A stretch of 64,000 bases of DNA from JAZGER01 sp036480335 (GTDB lineage: Bacteria; Pseudomonadota; Gammaproteobacteria; DSM-19610): positions 1 through 64,000 of the forward strand of contig JAZGGH010000004.1 in NCBI GenBank assembly GCA_036480335.1, in the 5' to 3' direction. Within the stretch, counting starts at the first letter, position 1. The number at the start of each line of letters is the position of its first letter. The notes under the pieces were generated by a model. The model was not told the DNA's origin, made no database searches, and worked only from the letters and a program-made list of their open reading frames with translations. A program made the position numbers and the translations under genes. Below are positions 38,012-47,828 of this stretch, one piece after another.

Positions 38012-39616
38012 TTATTCATCTGGTCTGATTTGGACTTCAACGTGATTAGCAAATCCGGCGCCAGCTTCTGTGTACACATTAAACACTGCAGTCGCTCCTG
38101 ACTCTTGCAATGATTTTGCCTCATCTGGAAATCTTGCCGTTGCTGCAATGCGGCCAGAAAAGTGTATTTCCCGCAGTTGTTCCAGCGCATCCAGATTAGC
38201 CTGAAGATTTGGTAGTGCGAGCATCACGAGTTTGATACTTTGATTGTGTTCTATTTTATCCCAGAAATCCGCATCACTTGGATCACCGTGTAAAACATTA
38301 CGCCCCATTGATTTATGCTTTTTGATCAAATCCGCATCAAAGTCAATGCCAACCACTGTTTCACCATGGAATTCGCGCATTTTGTCATAAGCCCCACTTC
38401 CAACTCTGCCCATACCAAAGATGGCAATGGATGCCCCAAAGGTATCTAACAGCCTGTCATCTGGTAGTCTTTGTGTGCGTTGAAACCACATCCAGAATGC
38501 TCTGAACTGGCCATAAATTCTGTCATCAAAGCTGTTTAGTGGCGCGGCAATAATAAAGGAGAGGGAAAGTGCAATGGCTATGACCACCAGCCATTCAGGA
38601 TCTAACCAGCCATTAGCGACACCAATTGCTGCTACGATCAGGCCAAATTCACTGTAGTTAGTCAGGTTCAATGTTGCCAGCAGTGAAGTTCGTGCACGTA
38701 GATTGAAGCGAGTCATTAGCGTAAAAAAGAGCGCAGATTTTATGAAGATAAAGGGGACGAGTAATAGTCCGATAGTCAACGCTTCCAGTGAGAGTTGGCC
38801 TGACATACCGATGGTGAGAAAAAAGCCTACCAGGAACAGGTCTTTGAAGCCTAGCATGGATTTGGCCATTTCGTTTGCTTTAGGGTGAGTTGATATCAAA
38901 ACACCCATAATAAGTGCGCCGAGATCATCCTTAACACCGCCCATTTCAAAGAGTTCGGCACCCCCTAGCGCCAGAACCAGGCCATAAAGAATCAACAGTT
39001 CACCATGCCCCGTTTTTTGTAACAGATAGTGAAACACGGGGCGTAGCGGAATGAGTAAGAATAACAATAGTGCCCAGGGCGAGGGAATCTTGCCTGTTGA
39101 TGCCGCAAGAAAGATAACTGCTGCGAGATCCTGCATAATCAGGATGCCGATAGCGATCCGTCCATGCAGGGATTTCATCTCTCCTTTGTCCTCCAGTGAC
39201 TTGACGACAAAAACAGTGCTGGAGAAGCTCAATGCAAAGGCCAGCATCAATGAAAGTTTAAGGTCGAGGCCAGAGAAGAGTGGCGCATTCAATAAGGCTA
39301 AACAAAATATAGCCGCCCCAAAGAATGCGATAATTGTGGCGATATGCAGTGCGGTTACCGACCATACCTGGGGTCTGATTAATACTTGTAAATTTAACTT
39401 CAGGCCAACGGTAAATAACAGCAGTGTGATCCCCAGATCGGCAAGCTTTTGCAACGTTTCTCCACTTGAAAAACCCAGGTAGTTGAGAGCAAAGCCGGTC
39501 GCAAGAAAGCCGACCAACGGAGGCAGGCTAATCAGTCTTGCCAGAAAGCCCAGAATAAAAGCCAGCGTTATCCAGGTTACATCACCTAGCGCAATTGCGA
39601 CCCATTGAAAGTCCAT
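38012..39616 (-). CDS. KefB/KefC-type cation:proton antiporter
   Basis: A 534-residue CPA2-family membrane protein with about twelve hydrophobic helices in residues 1-370 and a C-terminal Rossmann-type TrkA-N domain (IAIFGMGRVGSGAYDKM, about residue 395). It is expected to exchange K+ or Na+ for H+ under nucleotide control. It ends shortly after the TrkA-N domain without a TrkA-C domain. No KefF/KefG-like regulator gene lies nearby. Confidence 0.88.
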   Translation of the reverse strand: MDFQWVAIALGDVTWITLAFILGFLARLISLPPLVGFLATGFALNYLGFSSGETLQKLADLGITLLLFTVGLKLNLQVLIRPQVWSVTALHIATIIAFFGAAIFCLALLNAPLFSGLDLKLSLMLAFALSFSSTVFVVKSLEDKGEMKSLHGRIAIGILIMQDLAAVIFLAASTGKIPSPWALLLFLLIPLRPVFHYLLQKTGHGELLILYGLVLALGGAELFEMGGVKDDLGALIMGVLISTHPKANEMAKSMLGFKDLFLVGFFLTIGMSGQLSLEALTIGLLLVPFIFIKSALFFTLMTRFNLRARTSLLATLNLTNYSEFGLIVAAIGVANGWLDPEWLVVIAIALSLSFIIAAPLNSFDDRIYGQFRAFWMWFQRTQRLPDDRLLDTFGASIAIFGMGRVGSGAYDKMREFHGETVVGIDFDADLIKKHKSMGRNVLHGDPSDADFWDKIEHNQSIKLVMLALPNLQANLDALEQLREIHFSGRIAATARFPDEAKSLQESGATAVFNVYTEAGAGFANHVEVQIRPDE

Positions 39617-39737
39617 TGAAGCACTAATCCTCAGTCTTACTCAGGGAGTCCAATTTACCATAAAGTTCCGTGAATTATGCCTATCAAACGGGTAGGTAAA
39701 TAATTTCTTTCACGGAGGAACGACAAATCGGTTTATC

Positions 39738-39752
39738 GCGACATTATGTCGC
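39738..39752. other. Short palindrome at the end of the sensor-kinase gene
   Basis: GCGACATTATGTCGC is a perfect six-base stem around the kinase stop codon. It has no T-run on either side, so I do not call it a terminator. Confidence 0.3.
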
Positions 39753-41072
39753 AGTTGGCAGTGAGATATCGATTTTCAACCCACCCAGGTCTGCCGATGT
39801 TGAAAAACGAATGGCACCGCCATATTGGTTAATAATATCCTGAACGATTGAGAGGCCGAGTCCATGCCCCTGTATCGATTCGTCGTAGCGACTACCACGC
39901 ATAGTTAGACTATCCTGAACCGAAGCAGGTATGCCAGGGCCATCATCTTCAATGCTTATATTCAATTCACTATTCAGGGCTACCGTCAGGCGGACCTGTC
40001 GTTTTGCCCATTTGCTGGCGTTATCCAGAAGATTGCCGAGTAATTCCAGCATGTCTTCCCGATCACCGAAACGTATCTTGTCCTGTTTGAGAATGCTGGT
40101 GTACTGCAGGTGCTTGTCTGCATATAATTTTTTCAGTAGCCCTACCATGTCAGGTATTTCATTGTTTAAATGAAATACCTGACCTGCAGAAATCGAGCCT
40201 GCCAAACGCGCACGTTTTAATTCACGATTAATAATGGATTGAATCATGGAGACTGATGAACAAGCCTGTTGCTGGCTTTCAGAGTCAAGCCCATTGTTTT
40301 CATCTTCCACGAGCTGTGTTAGCAATGCCAGTGGTGTTTTCAATGCATGCGCAAGGTTACCCAGTGCATTCCTGGAACGCACCAGGCGTTGCTGCATCAC
40401 ATTAGCCATACGGTTTATTTCGTTTGAAAGCGGTTTAACTTCTATCGGAATGTCCTCGGGCAGTTGTCCAATATCACCCCTTTCAAGCTGCCGGCAGGCC
40501 TGTTCCATTCTTTCAAGTGGTTTCAGGCTGTAGCGTATAATCTGTCGCTGAGTGATAACCAGAAGTGCGAATAATGCCAAAGTGAGTAAACCAAAGCGTA
40601 ACCGAAAACGGTTGATGTGTTGATCCAGTGTTGTCAGCTCCTCGGCGATGACAACACTGATCGGTCGGCCATCTTTTTCATAATGCGCTACCCAGGCGAG
40701 TAATTTTTGGCCAAATGGTCCTGAGTGATAAAGCAGGGATTTATGTGGCTGGTCTTTGACTGATAAGTTAAGACTTTCATCACCCAGCGAGCGAGATTTA
40801 AACGTGCTGTCTTCTGTCTGGATTAAATAATAGTGACCGGAATTAAGCCGTAAATATATCGGCGCTATATACTCAGGTTCCAGTTCAACTAATCCTGAAT
40901 CCTCAAAGTGAATACCACTAATCAAAGCTTCAGCATCATGTTCAAGGCGCGTAGCGATGTATTCCTCGGTAAAAACCACAGGTGCGCGACTGGTTACCAA
41001 CCAGTGCGCACTCACTAATAACACAACACTTCCGAGCAACCACAGAGACAGACGTGTCTGAATAGAAGTCAT
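39744..41072 (-). CDS. Sensor histidine kinase, PhoQ-like
   Basis: A 442-residue membrane kinase with two membrane helices (about 8-28 and 158-178) flanking a periplasmic sensor of about 125 residues, a HAMP-like linker, the phospho-acceptor His in NLAHALKTPLALL, and an ATP-binding domain with DDGPGIP and GHGLGLSIV. It resembles PhoQ-type sensors, but the signal is unknown. It overlaps the response regulator by four bases. Confidence 0.9.
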   Translation of the reverse strand: MTSIQTRLSLWLLGSVVLLVSAHWLVTSRAPVVFTEEYIATRLEHDAEALISGIHFEDSGLVELEPEYIAPIYLRLNSGHYYLIQTEDSTFKSRSLGDESLNLSVKDQPHKSLLYHSGPFGQKLLAWVAHYEKDGRPISVVIAEELTTLDQHINRFRLRFGLLTLALFALLVITQRQIIRYSLKPLERMEQACRQLERGDIGQLPEDIPIEVKPLSNEINRMANVMQQRLVRSRNALGNLAHALKTPLALLTQLVEDENNGLDSESQQQACSSVSMIQSIINRELKRARLAGSISAGQVFHLNNEIPDMVGLLKKLYADKHLQYTSILKQDKIRFGDREDMLELLGNLLDNASKWAKRQVRLTVALNSELNISIEDDGPGIPASVQDSLTMRGSRYDESIQGHGLGLSIVQDIINQYGGAIRFSTSADLGGLKIDISLPTAT

Positions 41073-41737
41073 GGACAGGGATCTCCGAAAATATAGCCTT
41101 GTCCCCGTTTTGTCCTGATCAGATCTTTACCCAGTTTATTTCGTAGATGCGTCACGTAGACTTCGATGACATTGCTATCACGATCATCATCATATTCATA
41201 AATATGTTCGGTTATACGTGATTTGGAAAGTATTTTTCCGGGATGTTGCATAAAATAGCGTAACAGCCTGAATTCGGTACCTGTCAGTTCAATAGTCGAA
41301 CCATCGGGGCTGGAACAACGTTGCCGTTCTTCATCAAGAATCAGACCACATACTGTGAGTAACCCCATGTCCTGCCTGGTACTCCTCCTGATCACGGCAT
41401 GCAGGCGCACAATCAGCTCTTCTATATGAAAAGGTTTAGCCATGTAGTCATCTGCCCCTGCCCTGAAGCCATCAACTTTTTCCTGCCATGTGTCACGTGC
41501 CGTAAGAATAATAACAGGAGCCTGGATAGATGCTTTGCGCCAGTTTTTCAACACCTCAAGCCCCGGGCGCTCTGGAAGCCCCAGGTCAAGAATAACCGCA
41601 TCATAGGGCTCTTCCATTCCAAGGTGTTCGCCATCGATACCGTTCCTGGCGATGTCCACAGCAAAGCCCTCACTTCGTAAATGTTTTTTCACAGCATGAG
41701 CGAGTGGCGCATCATCTTCCACGATCAGAATACGCAA
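41069..41737 (-). CDS. OmpR-family response regulator
   Basis: Receiver domain with the phosphorylated Asp in DAVILDLGLPERPG and the Lys in YMAKPF, followed by a winged-helix DNA-binding domain (LTGTEFRLLRYFMQHPGKIL). I place the start at a TTG (41737) that gives MRILIVEDD, because GAGGG lies seven bases before it and homology begins there. An in-frame ATG at 41782 would add 15 unlikely residues. Pair partner of the downstream sensor kinase. Confidence 0.9.
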   Translation of the reverse strand: MRILIVEDDAPLAHAVKKHLRSEGFAVDIARNGIDGEHLGMEEPYDAVILDLGLPERPGLEVLKNWRKASIQAPVIILTARDTWQEKVDGFRAGADDYMAKPFHIEELIVRLHAVIRRSTRQDMGLLTVCGLILDEERQRCSSPDGSTIELTGTEFRLLRYFMQHPGKILSKSRITEHIYEYDDDRDSNVIEVYVTHLRNKLGKDLIRTKRGQGYIFGDPCP

Positions 41738-41857
41738 TTTATTTCCCTCAATATGTAATACAACGGTACAGTGGCGATCCAAACCCGCAGGGCAATCGTA
41801 CCACCACTACTATATATTCAGTATCTCGACGGCAGTTTGAAAGGATTACTGAACAGA

Positions 41858-41877
41858 AAGTATAGAAGTCTATACTT
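41858..41877. promoter_or_regulatory. 20-bp palindrome upstream of the two-component genes
   Basis: AAGTATAGAAGTCTATACTT is a perfect 8-bp inverted repeat with a four-base centre, about 120 bp upstream of the response-regulator start. It may be an operator. The rest of the 41783-42039 gap also holds an imperfect hairpin (41945-41973) without a T-run. Confidence 0.35.
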
Positions 41878-42039
41878 GTATGATGCAGAGGTATCTCTGA
41901 AGGTCAACATTCTCATGTTGGTTAACGAGGCTAATACCGTATTACCGGGTGAATGAGCAACTCATCCCCCGGGTGGAATTAACCGCCAGATTATTCGCCG
42001 ATGACGGCGTACGGTCTGACCCAAAAATTTATGCAAAAA

Positions 42040-42324
42040 TCAGCCCTTCATCCAGCCTTCAAGTGCATCGATAACTGCCCTTGCCTGTGCTTCGCTGGAG
42101 ATATTGAACTTGGATTTTTGCATGTATTCACCATTGCGTTTCTGGTAGCGACGAATGGTGTATTTATCCGGACCATAGTCTTCTTTTTTACGGTCGTAAT
42201 CCTGATAACGGTAGATGATTGTTGACCAGGCGCCTTTTGTCAGGACTTTTTTGTCCAGTTCCTTAACCGTTATCTGGCCTTCATCTTCGTATTGTACTGT
42301 CAGATCTTCAATGTCAGACGCCAT
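42040..42324 (-). CDS. Small unrecognised protein beside rnd
   Basis: A 94-residue, highly charged, Tyr-rich soluble protein (YQDYDRKKEDYGPDKY). I recognise no domain. It follows rnd after 23 bases, with a GAGG-type ribosome binding site upstream, so it is likely co-transcribed with it. Confidence 0.65.
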   Translation of the reverse strand: MASDIEDLTVQYEDEGQITVKELDKKVLTKGAWSTIIYRYQDYDRKKEDYGPDKYTIRRYQKRNGEYMQKSKFNISSEAQARAVIDALEGWMKG

Positions 42325-42347
42325 AATTTACCTCTTTATTTATTTCA

Positions 42348-43523
42348 TTAAATTCCATCAATTTTCAATTGATGCTTCTGGATTGAAAGGCTACGCTGTC
42401 CTTCAAGCATAGCCAGCAGTTCTTTTCCGGCAACTTCGTATCGCCACCCCTGCATAACCGGGACATCGCGGTTACCCGCTACCAGGCCCAGCAAATGTTT
42501 TCTGGTTGCGATTGAAACGGGATTTAACTGATGTTGTTCTGCCAGTAGCCCTAATTGCGCCATCAGAATATCTGCCTGTGCTTCCTGATTTGCAGATGTC
42601 TTTACAGGTCTTTTTACGTCAGGTAGCGATTCAGGTTTGTCATTAATGGCTTGTGCTACCAGCGCCAATAAATATTCGCCGTGTTTTTTTACGGTGGCAT
42701 CGGGAAACTGGCGTATGGATGACAGGGCTTTAATAGAGTCTGGCAACTGTTTGGCTATATCCATCATGACATCATCGCGCATGATCCAGTTACGCGGACG
42801 GTCACTCTTCTGCGCAGTTTGTTCGCGCCATTTTGCCAGTTGCTGCAACACTGTCAGCTTGCCACCTTTCAATCGGTTAGCTGCGCGAACTCTCATCCAG
42901 GCTTTTTCTGGATCATTACTGTATCGCGTTTCTGCTTCGTATTCTGCAAATTCCGTTTTCAACCAGTCGAGTCGATTACGTGAGCTAAGCTGCTGATGCA
43001 TATCAAGATAAACGGCTGACAGGTACCTGACATCATCCAGTGCATAGTCGATTTGTTTCTGGTTCAATGGCCGCAGTGACCAGTCAGTACGTGAATAAGC
43101 TTTCTCCAACGATGTGCCAGTCATTTCGGTCACTAATGCAGCATAGCCCATCTGTTCACGCATACCCAGTAGAGGTGCGGCAATCTGCGTATCAAATATG
43201 GGCGCAGGTACGGCACCACTCAAATAATACAGAATCTCCTGATCCTGACTGCAGGCATGGAAAACTTTGAGAACATCTTTACAGCTAAAGACATCAAGCA
43301 AGGGATTCAGATCATTCAGGGCGATGGGATCAATACAGGCTAGTGCACCCTGCGGTGATGCAACCTGGATCAGACAAAGTATTGGATAGTAGGTTTTTTC
43401 GCGCAGAAACTCGGTATCAACCGCGATCCAGGGGGCCTGCATCAGTTGTTTTGAAAAAGCAGCCAGCGCTTCAGGGGTATCAATATAAAGTGGCTTGTTA
43501 AACTCGGGCAAGGTTGTTGACAT
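42348..43523 (-). CDS. rnd: Ribonuclease D
   Basis: 3'-5' exoribonuclease of 391 residues that trims tRNA 3' ends. The DEDD acidic residues are in AVDTEFLREKTYYP and YALDDVRYL, and a HRDC-type helical domain follows (about 205-290). Normal length. A protein of unknown function lies five bases upstream in the same direction. Confidence 0.93.
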   Translation of the reverse strand: MSTTLPEFNKPLYIDTPEALAAFSKQLMQAPWIAVDTEFLREKTYYPILCLIQVASPQGALACIDPIALNDLNPLLDVFSCKDVLKVFHACSQDQEILYYLSGAVPAPIFDTQIAAPLLGMREQMGYAALVTEMTGTSLEKAYSRTDWSLRPLNQKQIDYALDDVRYLSAVYLDMHQQLSSRNRLDWLKTEFAEYEAETRYSNDPEKAWMRVRAANRLKGGKLTVLQQLAKWREQTAQKSDRPRNWIMRDDVMMDIAKQLPDSIKALSSIRQFPDATVKKHGEYLLALVAQAINDKPESLPDVKRPVKTSANQEAQADILMAQLGLLAEQHQLNPVSIATRKHLLGLVAGNRDVPVMQGWRYEVAGKELLAMLEGQRSLSIQKHQLKIDGI

Positions 43524-43528
43524 TACAA

Positions 43529-44230
43529 TCAGTTCACCGGCAGCCGGGCACGCATTTCATCACGGTCAAACCACCATTGATTATCCACCATGGTATTGAC
43601 AATCAATCCCATTTTTTTCAGTAGTTCGGGGATATTATTTAATTCAAGCATTTCAATCCAGACATTCAGGGTTTCCTGATCTTCTATATTCCGATGCCGC
43701 TTGGCGACACGCGCGATCAATTGTGTTGTCAGAAACATTAGGCTAGTTCGTGCTTCGCCTTCGGTACGAATATCTGCAATGTAATGCGCCATCATGGCAG
43801 CCACTGCAGCACCATCCGAATCGTCTGGCGTTTCATCGATGACATAGTTCAGCAATGTCACAGTCGTTTGCGCTTTCACAGGATAAGTAATACCCAGCCA
43901 GATGCCATGAGCGAGAGCAACAATAGAATCTGATTGATCAGACTGGTAGAGTAAATCTACCGCTTCTACCGCATCCTGCCAATGTTCATAGTCGACAAAC
44001 ACAGAAAAAGCCTCTCGGGCATGTTGCCAGGAGGACTCATTTTGTTCCAGACCCAGCATGGGTTCAGCCACATCCAGCAATGCTCTTGCGCGCTCAATCG
44101 GATTGGCTTCAGCAGACATGCCGTTGAGCGTATCTCTGGCTGTCTTTAATGCCAGCTGAATCTCGGCAATAGAGTCTTTGGCATCAATCGTTTTGATACC
44201 ACTTTGATCTGTTTCGGGAGATTTTGACAT
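43529..44230 (-). CDS. Unrecognised helical protein
   Basis: A 233-residue acidic, mainly helical soluble protein with repeat-like helices (WQHAREAFSVFVDYEHWQDAVEAV), perhaps TPR-like. No family assigned. The start MSKSPETDQS at 44230 is preferred; an upstream ATG at 44263 would fall inside the tRNA-Leu gene. It is probably co-transcribed with rnd. Confidence 0.65.
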   Translation of the reverse strand: MSKSPETDQSGIKTIDAKDSIAEIQLALKTARDTLNGMSAEANPIERARALLDVAEPMLGLEQNESSWQHAREAFSVFVDYEHWQDAVEAVDLLYQSDQSDSIVALAHGIWLGITYPVKAQTTVTLLNYVIDETPDDSDGAAVAAMMAHYIADIRTEGEARTSLMFLTTQLIARVAKRHRNIEDQETLNVWIEMLELNNIPELLKKMGLIVNTMVDNQWWFDRDEMRARLPVN

Positions 44231-44262
44231 GATGCGTTCTATATTATCAGGTAGCAGAAACA

Positions 44263-44349
44263 TGGTGCCCGGGGCCGGAATCGAACCGGCACGGTGTTTC
44301 CACCGAGGGATTTTAAGTCCCTTGCGTCTACCAATTTCGCCACCCGGGC
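44263..44349 (-). tRNA. tRNA-Leu (UAA)
   Basis: Minus-strand cloverleaf of 87 bases with acceptor stem GCCCGGG, anticodon TAA in CTTAAAA, a long variable arm typical of leucine tRNAs, T-loop GTTCGAT and encoded CCA. Confidence 0.97.
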
Positions 44350-44374
44350 GTATTTATTGGGTCTGGACAAATAA

Positions 44375-44448
44375 TGGAGGCTGGGCCCGGAGTCGAACCG
44401 AGGTCCACGGATTTGCAATCCGCTGCATAGCCACTCTGCCACCCAGCC
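44375..44448 (-). tRNA. tRNA-Cys (GCA)
   Basis: Minus-strand cloverleaf of 74 bases with acceptor stem GGCTGGG, anticodon GCA in TTGCAAA, T-loop GTTCGAC, and encoded CCA. Confidence 0.97.
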
Positions 44449-44497
44449 TAAACAAAAAATCCGTAACCTCTTAAAAAGTCCGGAGAATTAAAAAATT

Positions 44498-44573
44498 TGG
44501 AGCGGGAAACGAGATTCGAACTCGCGACCCCAACCTTGGCAAGGTTGTGCTCTACCAGCTGAGCTATTCCCGC
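44498..44573 (-). tRNA. tRNA-Gly (GCC)
   Basis: Minus-strand cloverleaf of 76 bases with acceptor stem GCGGGAA, anticodon GCC in TTGCCAA, T-loop GTTCGAA, and encoded CCA. It follows pgsA, as glyW does in E. coli. Confidence 0.97.
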
Positions 44574-44662
44574 ATTAACTAAAGCGGCTATTCTAGCGAT
44601 CAGCGCCAAGGTGTCAAGTTTGTTTCGCATAAAAACTGAATTTTTCTGATGATTTGTGCTTG

Positions 44663-45223
44663 TCATGAGTTTTCGCTCAATACTGGCCAGGCGGATTTGA
44701 GGTAAATTAGCATTGACCAGAGCGTTAAAGCTGCAGCAAAGTACAGCAACACTATGCCTATCTGGTGGGTCGGGAATAGCCCAATGTCTTCGCGGTATAA
44801 CAGCAGCAGCAAGGCTATCATTTGCACTGTCGTTTTAATTTTACCAATCACAGATACTGCAACTTGCGCCCGTTCACCGATTTCGGCCATCCATTCACGC
44901 AATGCGGAGATGGTTATTTCCCGACTGATAATAATGACGGCAGGCACCACAAACCAGATGGATGGGTTTGTCTGCACCAACATCACCAGTGCCGCAGCGA
45001 CCATTAGCTTGTCTGCAACTGGATCAAGGAACGCGCCAAAGGCTGATGTCTGTTTAAGGCGTCTGGCGAGATAGCCATCCAGCCAGTCAGTGATCGCCGC
45101 CAGGCCGAAAATCGCCGCACAAACACTATTTCGCCATTCAAAAGGCAGGTAAAATACCAGGATAAATATCGGAATCAGCGCAATTCTCAGCAAGGTGAGA
45201 ATTGTGGGTATGGTTAATCGCAT
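44663..45223 (-). CDS. pgsA: CDP-diacylglycerol--glycerol-3-phosphate 3-phosphatidyltransferase
   Basis: Inner-membrane enzyme of 186 residues that makes phosphatidylglycerol phosphate. The full family motif DGYLARRLKQTSAFGAFLD is followed by PVADK, so all three Asp and the Arg are conserved. Its place between uvrC and the Gly-Cys-Leu tRNA genes matches E. coli pgsA. Confidence 0.95.
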   Translation of the reverse strand: MRLTIPTILTLLRIALIPIFILVFYLPFEWRNSVCAAIFGLAAITDWLDGYLARRLKQTSAFGAFLDPVADKLMVAAALVMLVQTNPSIWFVVPAVIIISREITISALREWMAEIGERAQVAVSVIGKIKTTVQMIALLLLLYREDIGLFPTHQIGIVLLYFAAALTLWSMLIYLKSAWPVLSENS

Positions 45224-45320
45224 TTAAATGTCCTAATAACTCAATCTGTTACTTACAGAGTATGTCTATGCATAATATCCTAAATCATGTGCAGCCACAT
45301 AGCATGCCTATTCTGAACCA

Positions 45321-47165
45321 TTATTCATGAAATACGTCATAAATCTGCTGTGCCAGCTGCTTGCTGATGCCCTTTACTCTTGCCAGGTCGTCAACCCCTG
45401 CGCTGGTTATTTCCTTGAGACCACCGAAGTATTTAAGCAGTTGCTGGCGACGTTTCTGGCCTATCCCGGCAATCTGTTCCAGCGGAGAATGGTTGCGTAC
45501 TTTAGCCCGCCTGGCACGATGCCCGGCAACCGCAAATCGATGCGATTCATCACGCACCTGTTGAATCAGATGTAAGGCTGGGGAATCCGCAGGCAGTTCA
45601 AACACCTGATTACGTGAGGGGATATGCAGTAGCTCAAGGCCGGGCCTCCTTTCCGGACCTTTGGCGACACCGACAATGAGCACCCCCTTGATTTGCAGTG
45701 ACTCCAGCACCTTAACTGCCACGGAAACCTGACCTTTGCCACCATCAATGAGCAGAATTTCTGGCAATGGCGCGGCTTCTTTCTGTAAGCGAGTATAACG
45801 CCGTCGCAATGCCTGCTCCATTGCCGCATAATCATCGCCGGGTGTAATCCCTGAGATAGAAAACTTCCGGTAGTCCTGTTTACGTGGGCCTTCATTGTCA
45901 AACACGACACAGGAGGCAACGGTGTTCTCACCCTGGGTATGACTGATATCAAAACCCTCCAGACGTTTGGGTATTTCTTCAAGGCCCAATATCTCCTGCA
46001 ACAGAACCAGCCGTTGCTGCATACCAAGGCGACTGTTTAAACGTGCCGCCAGGGCCTGTTCGGCATTATTGACACACATGGACAACCAACGAGCCCGCGT
46101 GCCTTTTAATCGGTGACTAATCGTGACACCTCGTTCAGCTCTGAGAGCCAAAACTTCCATCAATAATGTCCGCTCGGCCAGTTCCAGGTTTACCAGTAAC
46201 TCAGAAGGCACCTTGTTGTTCAAGTAAAACTGGCCGATGAATGCCGACAGGACTTCTTCTGCCGCTGCCGCTGCTGGTAGACGGGGGAAATACACGCGAT
46301 TGCCCAAATTGTGTCCATTGCGAATAAAAAACACCTGCACACAGGCTACCCCGCCATTCACCACAGCGGCAAGAATATCGACATCGCCACTTTCACCACT
46401 GATGTACTGACGCTGCTGTATTTTCTGCAAACTGGCAATCTGATCTCGATAGACAGTCGCTTCTTCGTAATGCTGTTTATCGGCCGCCTGCTCCATTCGC
46501 GTTGCCAGTGATTCTGCCAGGTGATTACTTTTCCCTTCCAGAAACATCACGGTGTCCTGCACATCCTGTTGGTATTTTTTTGCCGAAATAAAGCCAACAC
46601 AGGGCGCTCTACAGCGCTCTATCTGGTATTGCAGGCAGGGACGACTACGATTGCGAAAATAGCTATCTTCACACTGGCGCACACGAAATATCTGCTGCAG
46701 CAGATTCAGGCTCTCGCGCACAGCGCCCACATTCGGATAAGGCCCGAAATACCGCCCTGGCTTTTTACGCGCGCCGCGATGCACGGCCAGTTGCGGATAT
46801 TCGTCCTTGTCGCTCAGGTAGATATAGGGATAACTCTTATCATCACGCAATAGAATATTGTAGCGAGGCATATGCGCTTTGATTAGATTGCTTTCCAATA
46901 ACAGGGCTTCGGCTTCTGTGTTGGTTACCGTCACTTCCATACTGACCATCTGTTTCATCAAGGTCACGGTTTTGGGTGGCAGGCCGCTGCTGCGAAAATA
47001 ACTCAGTACCCGCTTTTTGAGGTTGCGCGCTTTGCCGACATAAAGAATCTTGCCGTCACTGTCCAGCATACGATAGACGCCTGGGTGTGTCGGTAAAGTC
47101 TTCTGAAAGGATGCAACATCAAAATCCGTCTGTTTTTCCGCCTTTGAATTCAGCTCCTCTGTCAT
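45321..47165 (-). CDS. uvrC: Excinuclease ABC subunit C
   Basis: Nucleotide-excision-repair nuclease of 614 residues. The GIY-YIG domain is at the N terminus (HPGVYRMLDSDGKILYVGKA), a UVR motif lies near residue 210, the RNase H-like second nuclease follows (LEGFDISHTQGENTVASCVV), and helix-hairpin-helix motifs end the protein (LEQIAGIGQKRRQQLLKYFG). Normal length. It lies 15 bases after the DNA glycosylase gene. Confidence 0.96.
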   Translation of the reverse strand: MTEELNSKAEKQTDFDVASFQKTLPTHPGVYRMLDSDGKILYVGKARNLKKRVLSYFRSSGLPPKTVTLMKQMVSMEVTVTNTEAEALLLESNLIKAHMPRYNILLRDDKSYPYIYLSDKDEYPQLAVHRGARKKPGRYFGPYPNVGAVRESLNLLQQIFRVRQCEDSYFRNRSRPCLQYQIERCRAPCVGFISAKKYQQDVQDTVMFLEGKSNHLAESLATRMEQAADKQHYEEATVYRDQIASLQKIQQRQYISGESGDVDILAAVVNGGVACVQVFFIRNGHNLGNRVYFPRLPAAAAAEEVLSAFIGQFYLNNKVPSELLVNLELAERTLLMEVLALRAERGVTISHRLKGTRARWLSMCVNNAEQALAARLNSRLGMQQRLVLLQEILGLEEIPKRLEGFDISHTQGENTVASCVVFDNEGPRKQDYRKFSISGITPGDDYAAMEQALRRRYTRLQKEAAPLPEILLIDGGKGQVSVAVKVLESLQIKGVLIVGVAKGPERRPGLELLHIPSRNQVFELPADSPALHLIQQVRDESHRFAVAGHRARRAKVRNHSPLEQIAGIGQKRRQQLLKYFGGLKEITSAGVDDLARVKGISKQLAQQIYDVFHE

Positions 47166-47180
47166 TCGTTCTGCCTCAAA

Positions 47181-47828
47181 TTACGCTGGCATTTCAGAGA
47201 GCGCTTGCCGGATATCCTCAAACACCTGTGCAAACATGTCTGTGGTCAGGCGACGAGTCTGGGTGTTATAACGACTGCAATGATAAGAATCAAACAGCTC
47301 AAACCTGCCCAGTTGGTGGCGAGCAGCATGCGCAAATGTATAGGCTGACAGGCGCTTGTCCATTGCTCTTAACACGGCATCATGTGCAATTTTTCCCAGT
47401 GCCAGTACAATCGAATTATCCGGCAAACTGTTAAGCTCAGCCAGCAGGAAAGTATTGCAGGTTTTGATTTCTGCGGTGGTGGGTTTGTTCTGCGGCGGCA
47501 GACATTTGACGGCATTGGTAATCCGGCAGTTCGTCAAAGTCAGTCCATCGTCTGCAGAAAGCGCCTCCGCCTGGTTACTGAATCCATACTGATACAGAGT
47601 TTGATAGAGGAGTATGCCCGCATGATCGCCCGTGAATGGGCGTCCACTGGCATTTGCGCCATGTATGCCTGGTGCCAGCCCGACAATGAGAAAATGCGCC
47701 GAGCTGTCACCAAAGGGGGCCACCGGTCTGGCGTGATAATCTGGATATTCTTCCCCGACTTTATCGAGAAAATCGCTTAGACGGGGGCATTCCCGACAAT
47801 TCTGGTCAAACAGTTTCCTCGACTTCAT
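47181..47828 (-). CDS. Uracil-DNA glycosylase, family 5-like (UdgB)
   Basis: A 215-residue Fe-S glycosylase. Motif A reads GLAPGIHGANASGRPFTGD, with no acidic or Asn nucleophile helper at the usual UDG position, as in family 5. Cys residues in QNCRECPRL and NAVKCLPP are likely iron-sulfur ligands, and the C-terminal HCSRYNTQTRRLT fits motif B. It removes uracil and other deaminated bases. Adjacent uvrC makes a DNA-repair pair. Start MKSRKLF is preferred over an ATG nine bases upstream. Confidence 0.88.
   Translation of the reverse strand: MKSRKLFDQNCRECPRLSDFLDKVGEEYPDYHARPVAPFGDSSAHFLIVGLAPGIHGANASGRPFTGDHAGILLYQTLYQYGFSNQAEALSADDGLTLTNCRITNAVKCLPPQNKPTTAEIKTCNTFLLAELNSLPDNSIVLALGKIAHDAVLRAMDKRLSAYTFAHAARHQLGRFELFDSYHCSRYNTQTRRLTTDMFAQVFEDIRQALSEMPA

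Noticed and set aside
41945..41973. Intrinsic terminator after the small gene beside rnd
   Set aside because: The hairpin is imperfect and followed by no T-run on either strand.
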